A DNA stretch of 64,000 bases from Porogramme epimiltina (lineage: Eukaryota > Basidiomycota > Agaricomycetes > Polyporales > Polyporaceae). Location: the NCBI GenBank assembly GCA_900155495.1, contig FTLJ01000078.1, positions 1 through 64,000 of the forward strand, read 5' to 3'. The translations under genes were made by a program, and so were the position numbers. A model generated the notes under the pieces. That model had not been told where the DNA came from, ran no database searches, and saw only the letters and a program-made list of their open reading frames with translations. Position 1 is the first letter of the stretch. Each line of letters begins with the position of its first letter. Positions 11,333-22,948 of the stretch are shown here, piece after piece.

Positions 11333-12411
11333 TTACGAAACCGAAATTCTAGTACGGAGCTTCGTAGAACGGAGAGGCAGCACTTCCCATCGACGACGCA
11401 GCTTCGCTGCGTCCGTGGCGCCGTTCGCCTCCTCAACCGTCAGCCCAATCACCTTCACGGGGCGCAGCGAGTCCAGCGAATCGTCCACCTCCTCCGCCTC
11501 GTTGCGGTCCTGCTCCGCGATCTCGCTCTCGTTCAGGTCGATCTCGCTGTCGAAGACCTCCTCCGGGGTCGCGCCCGTCCTCTTCATGCCGAAGAAGGCG
11601 AGCGGCCCAGACACGGCCGTGTTCAGGAGCGCGGATGCGTTGTCGATCAGCGTCGGGGGCTTGCGCACGGGTACAGAGCTGAGATAGTACGTCTTCTCCT
11701 TCCACGCGCCGCCACTGCCGTCGCCCCCTGCCGCCGGGGCCTCGCCCGGGGGCGGGGGCGCAGACGGCTGAGGGAACGACGGGTCCGCGGCGAAGGTGAG
11801 CGTGATCTCCTTCGTCTGGGGATGGTAGACGAAGCGGGGAAGCGGGTGCGAGTGGGCGTTGGGAAATGGAAGGACGACCGGCCTGCGGTGGCGGAGCACG
11901 AGGTTCTCGCCTGGGCGTGCGTGCAGTGCGCATGCGTGTGGCCGAGTGAACTTTCCGGGTGCAAGTGGGTCAGACAAGGATAGAACGCACCCTCGATGTC
12001 GATCGCATGCCCTGCAGAGCGCGAGCACAGTGCGCCAGAGGTATCGATGAAGAAGACCTTGCAATTAATGCAATCTGCGTCAAAGAAGCGTAACGGTGGA
12101 CCCGTGAGGTGCTCACCTGGTTGTCGCACTCCGGTCGCCTCATTGCTGTTCCCAGCTTATCAGCGACAAATAGAACCTGGTGACTTATGTTGCTGCTCAC
12201 AGTCCACCATCGAGCTCTCCGTAACTGGCCAAAGAATGATAGGTGTTCCGTCCTCTTTGAGGCCTTGGGTAACATCAAGGACGCGCTCGGTCCCGACGGA
12301 CCTCAACATGAAGTAACCCTGAGGAAAACCATAACTGTTCAATTCAGTCTGGAGGGGAGGTGTAGTAGTAGATCCCATGTCTTTTTCCTGGTCGGGGGTG
12401 ATTAACATCAT
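11333..12411 (-). CDS. Beta-trefoil (ricin-B-like) domain protein
   Basis: Basidiomycete protein with an N-terminal trefoil-like half. No enzyme motif is visible; carbohydrate binding is possible but unproven. Exons 12411-12201, 12145-12117, 12057-11991 and 11910-11333 sum to 885 nt, 294 residues. The first half reads 'GYFMLRSVGTERVLDVTQGL', then DGTPIILWP, NQVFFIDTSGALCS and GHAIDIEGENLVLRHRRPV, the repeated 'LD/ID..G..v..w' pattern of the fold, though no classical QxW is present. The second half is acidic (EEVFDSEIDLNESEIAEQD) and ends near RRRWEVLPLR. No secretion signal is seen, so it is probably intracellular. A strong GTAAGT overlaps the stop, so a further 3' exon cannot be excluded. 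Confidence 0.68.
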
Positions 12412-12718
12412 AGGGCTCAAGTGCGTGAGTTAAGCCTTGTTGCCTTGGCAGGACCTTGCCAAAGTCGAGGGACGAGGACAAGACACTTGCTTGGCTGTGC
12501 AGCCTGTCCTAGGCCTGAAGTTGATGTACCGTGAGATATGATGACCTCATTCTTTTGCATAAACGCTCGTCGACCACTCCTGGCAAAGTGTCGGGAGCAC
12601 GCCGCCATGATGGCGGCCGAGAGCCGATGGATGAATACGGCAGACTACTGGTACAACGTGCTATGATACAATCCGGTGGTAAAAGAAGTACATGGGCCGG
12701 TCCATCAACAGGCAGAGA
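12412..12718. promoter_or_regulatory. Spacer upstream of beta-trefoil gene
   Basis: 307 bp between the DCAF11-like stop and the trefoil start, both on the minus strand. It must contain the trefoil promoter; no distinctive motif was seen. Confidence 0.4.
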
Positions 12719-15282
12719 TTAGTCGTCGTCAGAAGAACCCTGAGAGGGCTCGAACGAGCCCGGCATCCTGGTTTGTCGTTGCCCACGACGTTTTGCTCGT
12801 TCTCCCCGCTCCAATCTCTGCCTCTCTACAAGATCCTCAAGGCCGCCTCTAGATTTCGTAAGACCCTTCCACTGAACGTGACTGTCAGATATATATCCAT
12901 CAATATCCTATAGCACATACCTCATGTCTTGCAATGACACTGCCTTCGGACATACCCCAGCGGCGACCTAGCCATCCTGTACTCATGAGAATAGGTTGCT
13001 GTATGCAAACATCAGTGCATGCAGCTCTCAGATAGAATCTTCTACTGACCTGCGAGTGCCAACTAACGTCTCGAACGCATGGCTGAATGCGTGCGCGAGC
13101 ACAATCCATTTCAGGGCCCGACGGATCCATGCCCATTCCCATCGTGTAGGCACGGTCAAGAACTTGCACGATGCGCCCGTCAAGTGACCATATCTATGGT
13201 AGTAAGTTAGCTACGCGTCTGTGAGCCAAACCAACGTTGGCATACGTGAATGCGCCCATCCGAGGATCCGGAATAAATGTATTGTTGGCCAGTGGTCTCC
13301 GCTGGGCTGAAATGGCACCGGATGAGAGTACGGAGCACTTCGTGCCCAGTGAACTTCATGACACTGCAGTCCATTGGGTGCGCTTTGTATCTCGGCCGAG
13401 GGTAATTGTCGCCCCTTGGAGTATGTAAGCATTCAGTGGAATATGCGTGGAGTAAGGATACTTACCGATAGTCGAAATGAGGGACGCCATACTTTTTCTT
13501 CGCCACAGTCTCGAACTCCGAGTTCGTTCTCATCATACGAAGATCCCAAAGTCTGAGAATCTGATCCTTCCCGTTAGAGATGACATATCGACCATCCCCC
13601 TTCGCTGATACGTAGGTTATGCCCTCCGTATGTCCGAGGAGGACTCCAGAAGGTTTCTTGGACGCCAGCGACCGGCGGTCCCTATAGGCGTTTAAGCCAC
13701 GATAAAGTGGGGGGACGGGAAGTCGGGGACGTGTCTACTCACCAAACTTTCACGAAGCTATCGTCGGAAGCGCTAATAAGGACGTTACCGGAAGCCGTAT
13801 CAGCCCAACAGCAGCTGTTCACATCGTCTGCGTGAGCGGCGATCTTGACGGTGCGCTTGTCGGCAAGAAGATCGTAAACTGGCATACAATGAGCATTTCA
13901 TGGAGCCCTGAACAGGCAGTACACGCACCAAAAATCATGCTACTCCCGCCCGCAATGACTTCGTTGCCATCTGCGGAGAATTTACAGCTCCATATTCCGA
14001 ACTGGTCCTCGTCGTACATCATTTCGTGCCAAGCCTGGCGAGTTCGTTGTGGCGCAGGGTCTCTGAAATCTATTGGGATCTGCTCCGTGGAGGCATCCAG
14101 CGTCGAGGTCATATGGACGGTGCTCGACTAACCAGCCCGTCAGATTCAGTCAAGAAGTCAGACCGCCATAACCTACTATCGAGGCGTATATCATGCTGTA
14201 CAGCTACAAGTTAGATGAAGTGAACCATGTTGGCGCATGCACTTACCGCTGATTGTCGGGACTGAGGTGCGAGTCGGTAATGGTCCAACGACCAGGCGCA
14301 GCCTGTATAGTTTTGATGACTTCCATAGTCGTTGAGTGCCCATCAGGAGACTCCCGGCGCAGGGCCGGACCCAGCTTAATAGGGGCTGATGTGTCGTAGA
14401 CATGCAGCTGGAAATCTAAAAAATGTGTTAGAACAGTGGTGGAGACTGCGTTGGACAGCACTGACTCCTGACACAGGTGTAGTAGAAGGCGGAATCTAAT
14501 AACGTTTGAATTTCAGACCACCAGAACCCAAATTCAATATTTCACGGACCGGAGGAGTACTGCCCAACGTAGGCATTAGCGGCATATGTTGCAACAGCCG
14601 TGCCACCCGAGTTCGGGAGTATTTCCTGTTGGATAATAAGTACGTGAGGTCCTTCGCAATAATTATCTACGTACGCTCGCGATATCTTCCTTGCGAATAG
14701 GACGTGGCCTAGCACCTCTAGAAAGCATCATTCGTGCGACGTTTCGATTACCGTTGCGTGACCTGAGCTGGTGCTGAATCCTGCCAAACTCCCCACCAAA
14801 TAGCAGCTCAAGACCCTTCTTCTCTGGCTTCGTGACCTTGGGCCACCAACCATTAGTTCGGTCCCATGGCCGAGCGTGCTCAGGGAGACCCCAGTTGTAT
14901 CGTGCATCGTCATCGTCATCCTGCTCTTCCTCATCGTCGTCATCGTCATCATCCCCTCCCTCCTCTTCGTCGACATAGTCCGAGTCGTCTTCATCGCCAC
15001 CCCCATCCACTTGACCAAGAACGGTCGTCTCTTCATTGGGGTCCTCGCCGTCTGTAGCCAGGAGGATCAAAAGCCGTTGTATTTCCTCCAGGCTCATAGG
15101 CCTATCCCGACCAATGTTTGTGTTTGGGAAGTACGTTAGGAGACCTTTGGGCTGTTGAAGATTGCGAAACTCGGAGCAAGCATAGATATGCGCTTACCAT
15201 TGAAGATGCTCTGTGCTCTCTCGAGGTCGCCCCCGAAGAGCTCCATGAGTGCGTCAGGATCGCCTGTTGGGTTTCCGGCCAT
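12719..15282 (-). CDS. DCAF11: DCAF11/WDR23-like WD40 protein
   Basis: WD40 protein resembling DCAF11 (WDR23), a substrate receptor of CUL4-DDB1 ubiquitin ligases. It opens MAGNPTGDPDALMELFGGDL; a 52-nt intron then joins 'NGLLTYFPNTNIGRD' to MSLEEIQRLLILLATDG. A run of Asp/Glu (about 14905-14990) comes next. Then follow 'RYNWGLPEHARPWDRTNGWW' and WD repeats with recognisable blades, such as SCKFSADGNEVIAGG, HADDVNSCCWADTASGNVLI and GHTEGITYVSAKGDGRYVIS. The C-terminus is basic, then acidic (QGSSDDD). Many short introns split the blades. The gene is head to head with the TBL1-like gene, 321 bp apart. The family call rests on remembered sequence; a general WD40 call is certain. Confidence 0.8.
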
Positions 15283-15603
15283 AATGTAGGTTGCACGATG
15301 GGCCGGGTGCACCGCGGCGTTGGGGGTTGTGGGCGATGGAGCGAGGGAGGATGAATATGATGAATATAGCCATGGCTTTCCGGCCGGAGACTACTGCTGA
15401 GCAAGCACTCGGATGAATGTGGCATCAGCTTCCCGATCGGTACCCCGCACTTGGGATCTTATCTCCCCCTCTCGATCGAGATCCGCCAGTTCGCACTCCG
15501 ACATGCTCCGCCCCAATTGACTTCGACGCGTCGAGTTCGCGTCTCGGTAGTCGGTGGTCTCGCACTGTCCTCTCACCTCTCCCTCTCTTTCCAACCTCCC
15601 GCT
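15283..15603. promoter_or_regulatory. Bidirectional promoter, DCAF11-like / TBL1-like
   Basis: 321 bp separate the two divergent start codons. The TBL1 side ends in a CT-rich leader just before the ATG. Shared regulation is possible but not shown. Confidence 0.6.
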
Positions 15604-17779
15604 ATGGTCGACCCTTTTCATATCACCGCGGACGAAATAAACTGTCTCATATATGCGTATTTCAAAGACTCAGGTAAGCATGTGGTCCACCTCGTAATGC
15701 CCTTTCTAAACGTATGACGTCCCTCAGGTTTCCAGCACAGCGCATTCGTCTTACGTGCAGAAGGCCGCCTGGATCACTCATCCCACTACCGGAAGCATGT
15801 TCCTCGTGGCGAACTTGTCGAACTGCTCAGCAAGGCCTTGCTGTTCTCTGAGGTCGAAGCCCACTGGAGAGGAGACAACATGACACTCAACTGCACCAAT
15901 CAATTCAAACTTCTCGAACCACACGTCTGTGCTTATGATCCAAATTTGCCACCGCCCCCTCTACCAGAATCCCGCGCACACGTTACTACTTCTCATGTTC
16001 AGTCGACTCCCGGTGCGCCCGAGTCTTTGAAGAGAAAGGCGAGCGCTGCAGAGGAGAATCCTAAGGAGAAACGCGCGAAGGTTGTACAGGACAGCGTGGC
16101 GGGTGGTCGGGGTGTAGACCGTAGGTTGTTTTGTTTTCGTATGCAGAAGCAATCCCATACAACTCTTCGTCCTGAAGTCAGACCTCCACGACCTAGCGCG
16201 TCAGCCTCTGCCATGGAGAGGTCATCATCGACAGCAGGAGTATCCAAGAAGAGCAATGGTCTATCTGAGTTTGCAGAGCCAATGGAACACAAAGCCGTTC
16301 AACTACTCGAAGCGCATAAAGCCGAGGTCTGTGAATGTGATTCTCCCACATGCAGCTAGATGCTCAATCGGCCCTAGGTCTTTGTATGCGCATGGAATCC
16401 AGTAAACTTCACTACCCTGGCATCCGGGTTCGTCCGCTCTATTTCTTGTACGCCTGGGTGCTCATTCCCTCCACAGTTCAAAAGACAGTATAGTGCATAT
16501 CTGGGATGTCCCGGGGTCTAGCTCAGATGGCGATGCGCCGGTAATTGTAAATCCTCCTCTCACGTGCGCCTATGTTACGAAGAGCCACGAGGGCGACCTG
16601 ACGTCGATGACCTGGTCAAACGATGGTGCTTTTGTTGCGGTCGGCTGTTACGACTCTGTCCTTCGCATTTGCGACGCAAAAGGAGGGGCTTATTTCACAC
16701 ATCCTCAACATGATGTGAGTTCATTCGGAGGTTTGTGTTAGCTCATGCAACGTAAGACTGACTAGTGGTTGAGAAGGGACCGATATTCGCTGTTCGGTTC
16801 TCTCCGACGGGGCGCTGGCTTCTAACGGCAAGCTTGGACGGTTCCTCGTGCATATGGGATGTTAGAGAAAAGCGACTACACAGGCAGGTCAAAGTCCACA
16901 AAGGCATGTTTTCAGGGGTTGCCCATGATAGTGCTCATATTGACATACTTATACTCCGGTTTGAACAGACTGCTGCTTGGACGCCGATTGGTTGTCAGAT
17001 TCGCAATTTGTCACAAGCGGGTCTGATGGTGCTATCCATGTATTAAGCGTGGATTCGTCGAAACCTCTCAAAACGCTGCTGTATGTGGCAACGTTCTCTA
17101 TGTGTTGGATCATTCATTCAAACGGGCTGGCAGTGGTCATGACACCGAAGTCAATCAAGTCAAGTGCAATCCCAGTCGGACTAAGATGGCCTCGTGTTCA
17201 GATGATTGTACCGGTCGGATATGGAATATCGAAGACATAGGCGCACGGACGGTCGCGCAACCTGTTGTTCTCCAGGGGCACGATGGGCCAGTTAGCAACA
17301 TCATATGGTCGCCGTTCACCCCGGCAGGCGAACACGAACTAGTAGCTACGTGAGTTGAATTAGTCATACATTGAACGCTTTCTAGGAGACTGACACTCCC
17401 ACAGGACGTCATTCGACGGCACCTCTCGAATATGGGATAGTGTAACAGGTCGCTGCCTATCTACTTTCCACGATCACAAGCGGAATGTATACGCTATAGC
17501 ATTCAGCCCAGACGGGCGGCATGTTGCGACGTCTGGCGCGGACGGTTGGCTGCATATATACGACGTACAGGTGAGCATGCAGGTAATCTCGCTGCGCAAT
17601 ATCTTGACATCTTGGAGCAGGCTAAGCAAAAGCGATGGTCATGGAGCGCAGGGGCCGACAAACCGAGCATCTTCGAAATTGTTTGGCAACAGTCTGGGAC
17701 GTTCAATCGAATAGCCATGGCTATGGAGAGGTGTACTGTGGGCGTTGTGGACCTGACAAAGATACCACAGTTACAGTAA
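15604..17779 (+). CDS. TBL1/SIF2-like LisH-WD40 corepressor subunit
   Basis: Homolog of TBL1/TBL1XR1 and yeast Sif2, nuclear subunits of the NCoR/SMRT and Set3 histone-deacetylase complexes. The N-terminus is a LisH motif (ITADEINCLIYAYFKDSGFQ), split by the first intron, followed by an F-box-like helix region and a basic linker (ESLKRKASAAEENPKEKRAK) that may act as a nuclear signal. WD repeats follow: VFVCAWNPVNF, HEGDLTSMTWSNDGAFVAVG, FAVRFSPTGRWLLTASLDGS, GHDTEVNQVKCNPSRTKMAS, GHDGPVSNIIWSPF and HKRNVYAIAFSPDGRHVATS. The end, VVDLTKIPQL, is typical. The order of repeats matches TBL1 rather than other WD40 families. Confidence 0.88.
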
Positions 17780-18115
17780 GATGGTCTTCCGGATCCCGCC
17801 CTGCCTGCATTTTTATTGCTCACCTATGCGTTACGTCTGCATCCGTATGGTAATCATGTATAATGCTTTTTGTACTCTTATGCAGCCCTCACTAGAACGA
17901 GGCTATTGATGTGTGTCCGTGAAGTACGGGTCACGTTTCTGGAGAGCTCGAGAGCTGCGATCGGAGTTGGGACAGTGACGTAATCCCCTGCCGGCCCAAC
18001 GCGCGGCGCGCGTTTGCAAGCACTTATATCATCTCCGTTCTTCAAGCACCCTCACCATTGGTGTTACTTCCTGTCTCCCCGTCCCCTCCTTGGCCCTCAT
18101 CTGTCTGCAACCAAA
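17780..18115. promoter_or_regulatory. Spacer TBL1-like / GHITM-like
   Basis: 336 bp between two plus-strand genes. A stretch near 17990-18015 is very GC-rich and is followed by a pyrimidine-rich leader (18050-18100). No gene seen. Confidence 0.4.
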
Positions 18116-19398
18116 ATGCTCCACGTCGAATTCTTCGCAACGATGCGCCCTCTCGGTGGCTCTGCTTTCTCGCACGCTGCCCGCCAGCCTCACATGCAAA
18201 CATTCCGGTTATACAGCAACCTCCGCCTCAACGCTCTTTCCTCTACCAAGCGTTCACCTCTTCATCCGTCGTTCTTCACGAAGCAATCCCGCACCTTCAT
18301 CACTGACGCAAGACCCGTTGTATACCGGCCAACACAGGCGGAGGCTTGGAAACGATATGCGATCACTGCGGTATGCCCTTACTCTTACCCTGTCGTACTC
18401 CTCCGGCTGATACAACGTGCTGCACGTAGGCTACAGTTGCAGGAACTATCATGGGCGTGAATGCATTCCTCAACCGCGAAACGCGTGATGCGCTTTCTCC
18501 TGCCGAGCAGTCATATTTGCACGAAGCTTTCCAGTATACCGGCGGTGGTCTCGCCATTACTGCTCTCGCAGCACGGGCCATGTTCCGAAATGGCTTTGCG
18601 TTCCGTCTTATGTCTGCGAACCCATGGGTTGTGCTGGGCGTGAGCCTGGTGGGATCAATTGGGACCATGATGGGCGCAATGTACACGCCCCCTGAGAACA
18701 CAGTGCTGAAGCATACGTTTTGGCTTGTGAGTAACTCATGCAGCCTTGCCCTTCCACGGAACGTTTATACCTCTCACAGGGGTTCAACGCCTGCCAAGCA
18801 GCTACCCTCAGCCCTCTTTTCTTCCTTAGCCCCGCCATATTGTCCCGTGCAGCGTTGTACACGCTTGGTGTCGTAGGGTCTTTATCCTACGTCGGCGCCA
18901 CCGCTAAGTACGTACACCCATGGATGTGCGCCGTATCAAGGCTAACCACTGTGTAGGAATGACAAATATCTGTACATGGGTGGACCTCTCCTCGCTGGTG
19001 TTACCGTTGTAGCGCTCAGCTCCCTCGCCCCTATGGCTCTCCCTCTCGGCATGCGTGGTTTGGCGATCTCGGAAGCTATCTCACTCTACGGTGGTCTTGC
19101 CGTCTTCAGCGGCTTTGTTCTTTACGAGTAAGCCCTGTTAGCCCTCGTCTGCTAGCTTAAATCGATGCTCATACCCTTCGCTGTACAGCACTCAGAAGAT
19201 TCTGCGCAACGCGAGGTTGGCAGAACAGGGCCGTATTCCCCGGGATCCGCTCAAGGAGTCGATTGGTTTGGAGCTCGATATGATCAACATCTTGTGGGTG
19301 TTTACTGTTATCTTCTATCATCTCGCTGAGGACTGACTCTGGTTTGTAGTATTCGCCTCGTCCAGATTCTCGCTTCTCGCCAATCCAACAGGAAGTAA
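18116..19398 (+). CDS. GHITM: GHITM/TMBIM5-like mitochondrial inner-membrane protein
   Basis: Bax-inhibitor-1 superfamily protein of the GHITM/MICS1 type, acting in mitochondrial inner-membrane organisation. Six exons (18116-18370, 18430-18726, 18780-18907, 18957-19127, 19189-19293, 19350-19398) give 334 residues. The N-terminus is rich in Arg/Ser with few acids, as expected for a mitochondrial presequence. About seven hydrophobic spans follow, for example AANPWVVLGVSLVGSIGT-like and FNACQAATLSPLFFLSPA. The signature end is 'SLYGGLAVFSGFVLYDTQKI', then DMINIFIRLVQILASRQSNR. The 'LYDTQKI' and 'DMINIFIR' motifs place it firmly in the superfamily. It converges on SLY1, 175 bp away. Confidence 0.9.
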
Positions 19399-19573
19399 GG
19401 ATGCTGCAGGCTTTTGACGATATACATACTTGTATTCTTTCTACATTCGTCGTTAATTTAGCTAGTTCTCAATACTCCAGCTCATATCCGGACCGATATT
19501 GTCAGTCGAAAGGATGTGTGTATATTTGACCTCCACTAAGGGCCAGTGTATTATACTGTGTTGAAAGTTCCCT

Positions 19574-22158
19574 CTAAGACGAGGACTTGCCCAAGTCCTC
19601 CAGAATCTGCACGAATCCTCCGGGGTCCACGATCTCCGTCCCACCATACGTGATCCGCTTCCCCGTCTTCTGTGCCCACTCCTCGAGGTTACCATACTCG
19701 ACGTAACCTGCGCCCCCGACGACGAAAACGACGCCTTCCGAGAAAGCCATGCGCCGCGCCCGCCCACTGCCCGCCCCTCCACCCGCGCCCGGGGCGCCGA
19801 CACCGGAGATACCAAGGCCTGCATTCGGGTTCCGTGGCGCACGAGGGTCAAGGAAAACGTACTCATCTGTCTCCTGCAGAGACTGGTTCGACGCGGCCGA
19901 GGGGTCCATGAGTGCCTCAGTGAGACGGGTGACGGGGAGAAGCTTGTTGGCGGGCAAGAAATTCTTGACGCCAGAGATGAGGTTCTCCAGCCCACCGTCT
20001 TTGAGGCGGTCCGTGAGCTACAAGCGCGCAGGTCAACTAACGTGTGCGGCGCAGGAAAGCGAAGACATGCATACCCTATTCCCGAGAGCGCTGAAGCCCT
20101 TGAAGAGCTCGCCGCCGGGCGTGCTCGAGCCGGGCATTGGTGACGCGGCGCCGCCGAGCATGCTCGGGGCCATCATCTTGGAGATCTCGCGGGTGCGGCG
20201 CACGTAGTCAAACGCAGCGACGTCCGCGCCGGCGGCCTTGAGCTCCGCCTCGAGCGCGGCGACGTCGTCCTTGGCGAGCGCGCTGTCGGGCGCGGAGAGG
20301 TACCAGACGAGCACGAGGCGGAGCTTGTCCGTCGCGGTCGGCTGCGCGTCCGCCTTGGGGTTGCGGAGGAACTCGAGGATTGCTTGTGCGGACTGGCGCG
20401 CGACCGCCTCCTCGGTGCTGAAGAGCTCGTCGAGGCCGCGGCGCTTGATCTCCTCGAGGAGCGCGGTCGCGATGTTCATGTGCGTGTCGAGCACGGCCTT
20501 GCGCGCGGTGAGTTCGGGAAGCGCGGTGATCGCCGTCTTCAGGTGCGCTGCGTTCGCGGACAGGTCCCTGTGCGAAGCGGCAACGGGAGTGGATTCGCCA
20601 TAAGCGAGCGGGGGGAGCGCGCGGGAGTAATGAATGTATCGTCAGTGACAACGGCTTCGGGGGTGTGGGGTTCTGATGCGGGGGAGGAAGTGCGCGGGTG
20701 AAGGGATACTGACATTTGCGCGATATCGTTGACGTCGCTCACGCCGGTAGAGCGCGTGATTTCCGCAGCATCTTGTTTATACCTATTCAGCTCGGTATCG
20801 ATGTCCTCTGCTACTTGCGGGAACGGGTTCGCAGCGTTCTTCGCCCAGAAAAAGTCTTTGGAGTCGAGGTCGTACGACCGCTTCTGCGGTTGAGCCACAA
20901 CTACACGGTTCAATTTCATCTCCAGACAGTCAGATGCCAGAGCCTGATACGTCCAACCGTGCGCAAGCATTGCGGTCAAGTCGACATTCCGGTCGACGAT
21001 GAGAAGAACTGTTCGGCATGTGAGTGACGTGTTTGGCGGATGCACATGGGTCAACTTACGTGGTCGTTGTAGGTTCGACAGGCCCGAAGCATCCTGCGCG
21101 AACAGCGAAGGTGCATGCGATCTTGCAGAAGAGAGTATGGCATCTCGAATCTTCTGCTCGAGCTTCTTAGCGATCATCTCACCGGCGTTCCCTCGGGGCG
21201 CACGGATGATGGGGACATGTCCTATTCCAGCGTTATACGAAGGGGTTGGAGGTATAGTGTACAGCACATACCCATAGTGGCCACAACACTAAAGAGGCCA
21301 GTTGCGATGCGTTCTATTTCTTCCTCTATTTGTTGTTCAGAGGAAGAAGGGGAGTTGAGGAGGGTGTACGTGGGAGGGGTGGGTGATGGCGCGGATGGAT
21401 TTGCAGGAGCAGTTGTTGGTGCCGGCGTGGCATTCACGGGCGGGAGGAGGGAGAATAGCGATGGTGAGGGGGCAATGAAAGAGAGGTACTGGTCCAAGAC
21501 CTGTACACATCAACCCCATAGGTGTAAGACCAAGACACCCACTAATGCTGCAAATTGTGACACACCTGTTCAACCAACTCTCCAGTCCCATCACGAGCAA
21601 CCGACCCGGCCAACTCTTCCAATAGAGCACGTGGTAATGGTTCCACAAAGTTCAGATGGTATGACTCGTAGAGGCCTTTCTCGAGGTCTTGTGATATCCG
21701 TCGGACGTTGGCTAGGTTGGGAGAGACGAAGTAGACAGCGGGAACGTCTGGTAGTGGGGGTCGGTTTGAATGCAGTTGCCTGAAGCTGGGGTAAGACGCA
21801 ATCGTTTACAACACTGATGTGTACGTACACATGGAGCGTCACACCGACGTCTCGAAGATCCTGCACTCGGAGGACGGTGGCAAGGACATCCTTGGTGTAT
21901 TGGTCAAGTACAAGCACTTTCCAGACAGGAGGACCGGTGGGCGAGGCGACTTTGAGTGACGAGCCTTTGCCGGCGGTCTGGGACGGGATGCTAGAGTCGG
22001 CAGGGTTATTTAGATTGAGCAGCGTGAGGAGAGCATTGGTCTGAGATTCTTGGAGAGTAGGCGGCGCCGCACTCGCCTGAGGGACATGCACGTCATTCAG
22101 CCGCGTTCCTCTTGAGACCATTGCGCGTGCGTACCTGTTTGAGCGCACTGCTTGCCAT
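19574..22158 (-). CDS. SLY1: SLY1 (Sec1/Munc18 family, ER-Golgi SNARE regulator)
   Basis: SM protein that binds the syntaxin Sed5 and drives ER-Golgi vesicle fusion. The start codon at 22158 sits in a 24-nt exon (MASSALKQ), which splices to [20 protein letters not shown], the conserved Sly1 beginning. Further landmarks are [60 protein letters not shown] (domain 2), [20 protein letters not shown] and the C-terminal [20 protein letters not shown]. It ends [10 protein letters not shown]. The Ala/Pro-rich insert near 21350-21440 ([20 protein letters not shown]) is species-variable sequence. Identification is secure; exon borders in the middle are approximate. Confidence 0.93.
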
Positions 22159-22735
22159 GCAGGGCGGTCAGTCTCGAGTTTAGATGCGACGTGGTTTCAA
22201 GTAGAACAGGTCAGAGGATTGGGCGCGCGAGTGAAGACCGAGTACGAGTATTGTGCTCGACTCGGAGTTGCACTGGTACACGACGCCGTGGACTGGACGC
22301 GTAGGCGCCCATAGAACAGACCACGTGTCGCGGGGCTACGACGGAGCGGAATGGCTGGCGATTGGCCGGGGGCGCGGACCAATCGGCGGAGCGCTTATGC
22401 TGGCGACGGACAGGCGTTACGTAGCGTTGCGAGCGCTTATGACAGCCGCAGCCCTACTGAGACTCAAATGCACTGGTCCCTGGAAGATGGCCATTTGCAC
22501 ATCGCAACTTCACCGCCCATTCTTGTTATAGATCATGCCAGCATCATGATTCATATTCCCCATCGCGACCGCCCGTCGTGCTAATCCGCCCCCCCATATT
22601 AATGTCCCGGTGAGTCCTTGATAGCCACTCTCCTCTCCCTCATTTTCTCTCTCGGTCGTTTCTCGTCCTCGGTGCGTTCTGCTCGCTCTGCCCTCACCCT
22701 TCCTTAGACCTGACTTTGCGTGCGCACTGCGCTAG
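22159..22735. promoter_or_regulatory. Divergent region, SLY1 / 70-residue gene
   Basis: 577 bp between divergent starts. The right half is CT-rich (22630-22700), suggesting the leader of the plus-strand gene. Small ORFs here lack coding character. Confidence 0.45.
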
Positions 22736-22948
22736 ATGGGCTGCATTCCAAGTAAGCAGAATGTCCTGGAGGGCGACTCCTCCACCGGCCCACTACCCAG
22801 GATAAAACCTGAGAAGGCGAGGAAACAGAAGAAGCCAAAGAAGGGCTTGGAGTCACCCATCGTCGGAGAGGATGCTGCACCCTGGGTCAAGGGACACAGA
22901 ATACTTTTGGAGAAGGACGGGGCTATCATAATTTCGGAGCGAACATAG
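22736..22948 (+). CDS. Small protein with N-myristoylation/palmitoylation signal
   Basis: A 70-residue intronless ORF of unknown function. It begins MGCIPSKQ: Gly2 followed by Cys3 and a small residue at position 6 fits the N-myristoylation consensus with adjacent palmitoylation, as in Src-family kinases and G-alpha subunits. Residues 24-36 are strongly basic (KPEKARKQKKPKK), a second membrane-binding element. The rest (SPIVGEDAAPWVKGHRILLE) is more hydrophobic and may form a short beta unit. A GTAAGC near the start could act as a donor, but the matching acceptor would produce an immediate stop, so the unspliced form is preferred. A CT-rich leader supports expression. Membrane anchoring is inference. 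Confidence 0.55.
   Translation: MGCIPSKQNVLEGDSSTGPLPRIKPEKARKQKKPKKGLESPIVGEDAAPWVKGHRILLEKDGAIIISERT

Noticed and set aside
10928..11983. 351-residue plus-strand ORF
   Set aside because: Runs across the introns and exons of the minus-strand trefoil gene; composition is Arg-rich and typical of GC-rich antisense.
22750..22802. Intron near the start of the 70-residue gene
   Set aside because: GTAAGC...CAG is present but splicing gives a stop after six residues.
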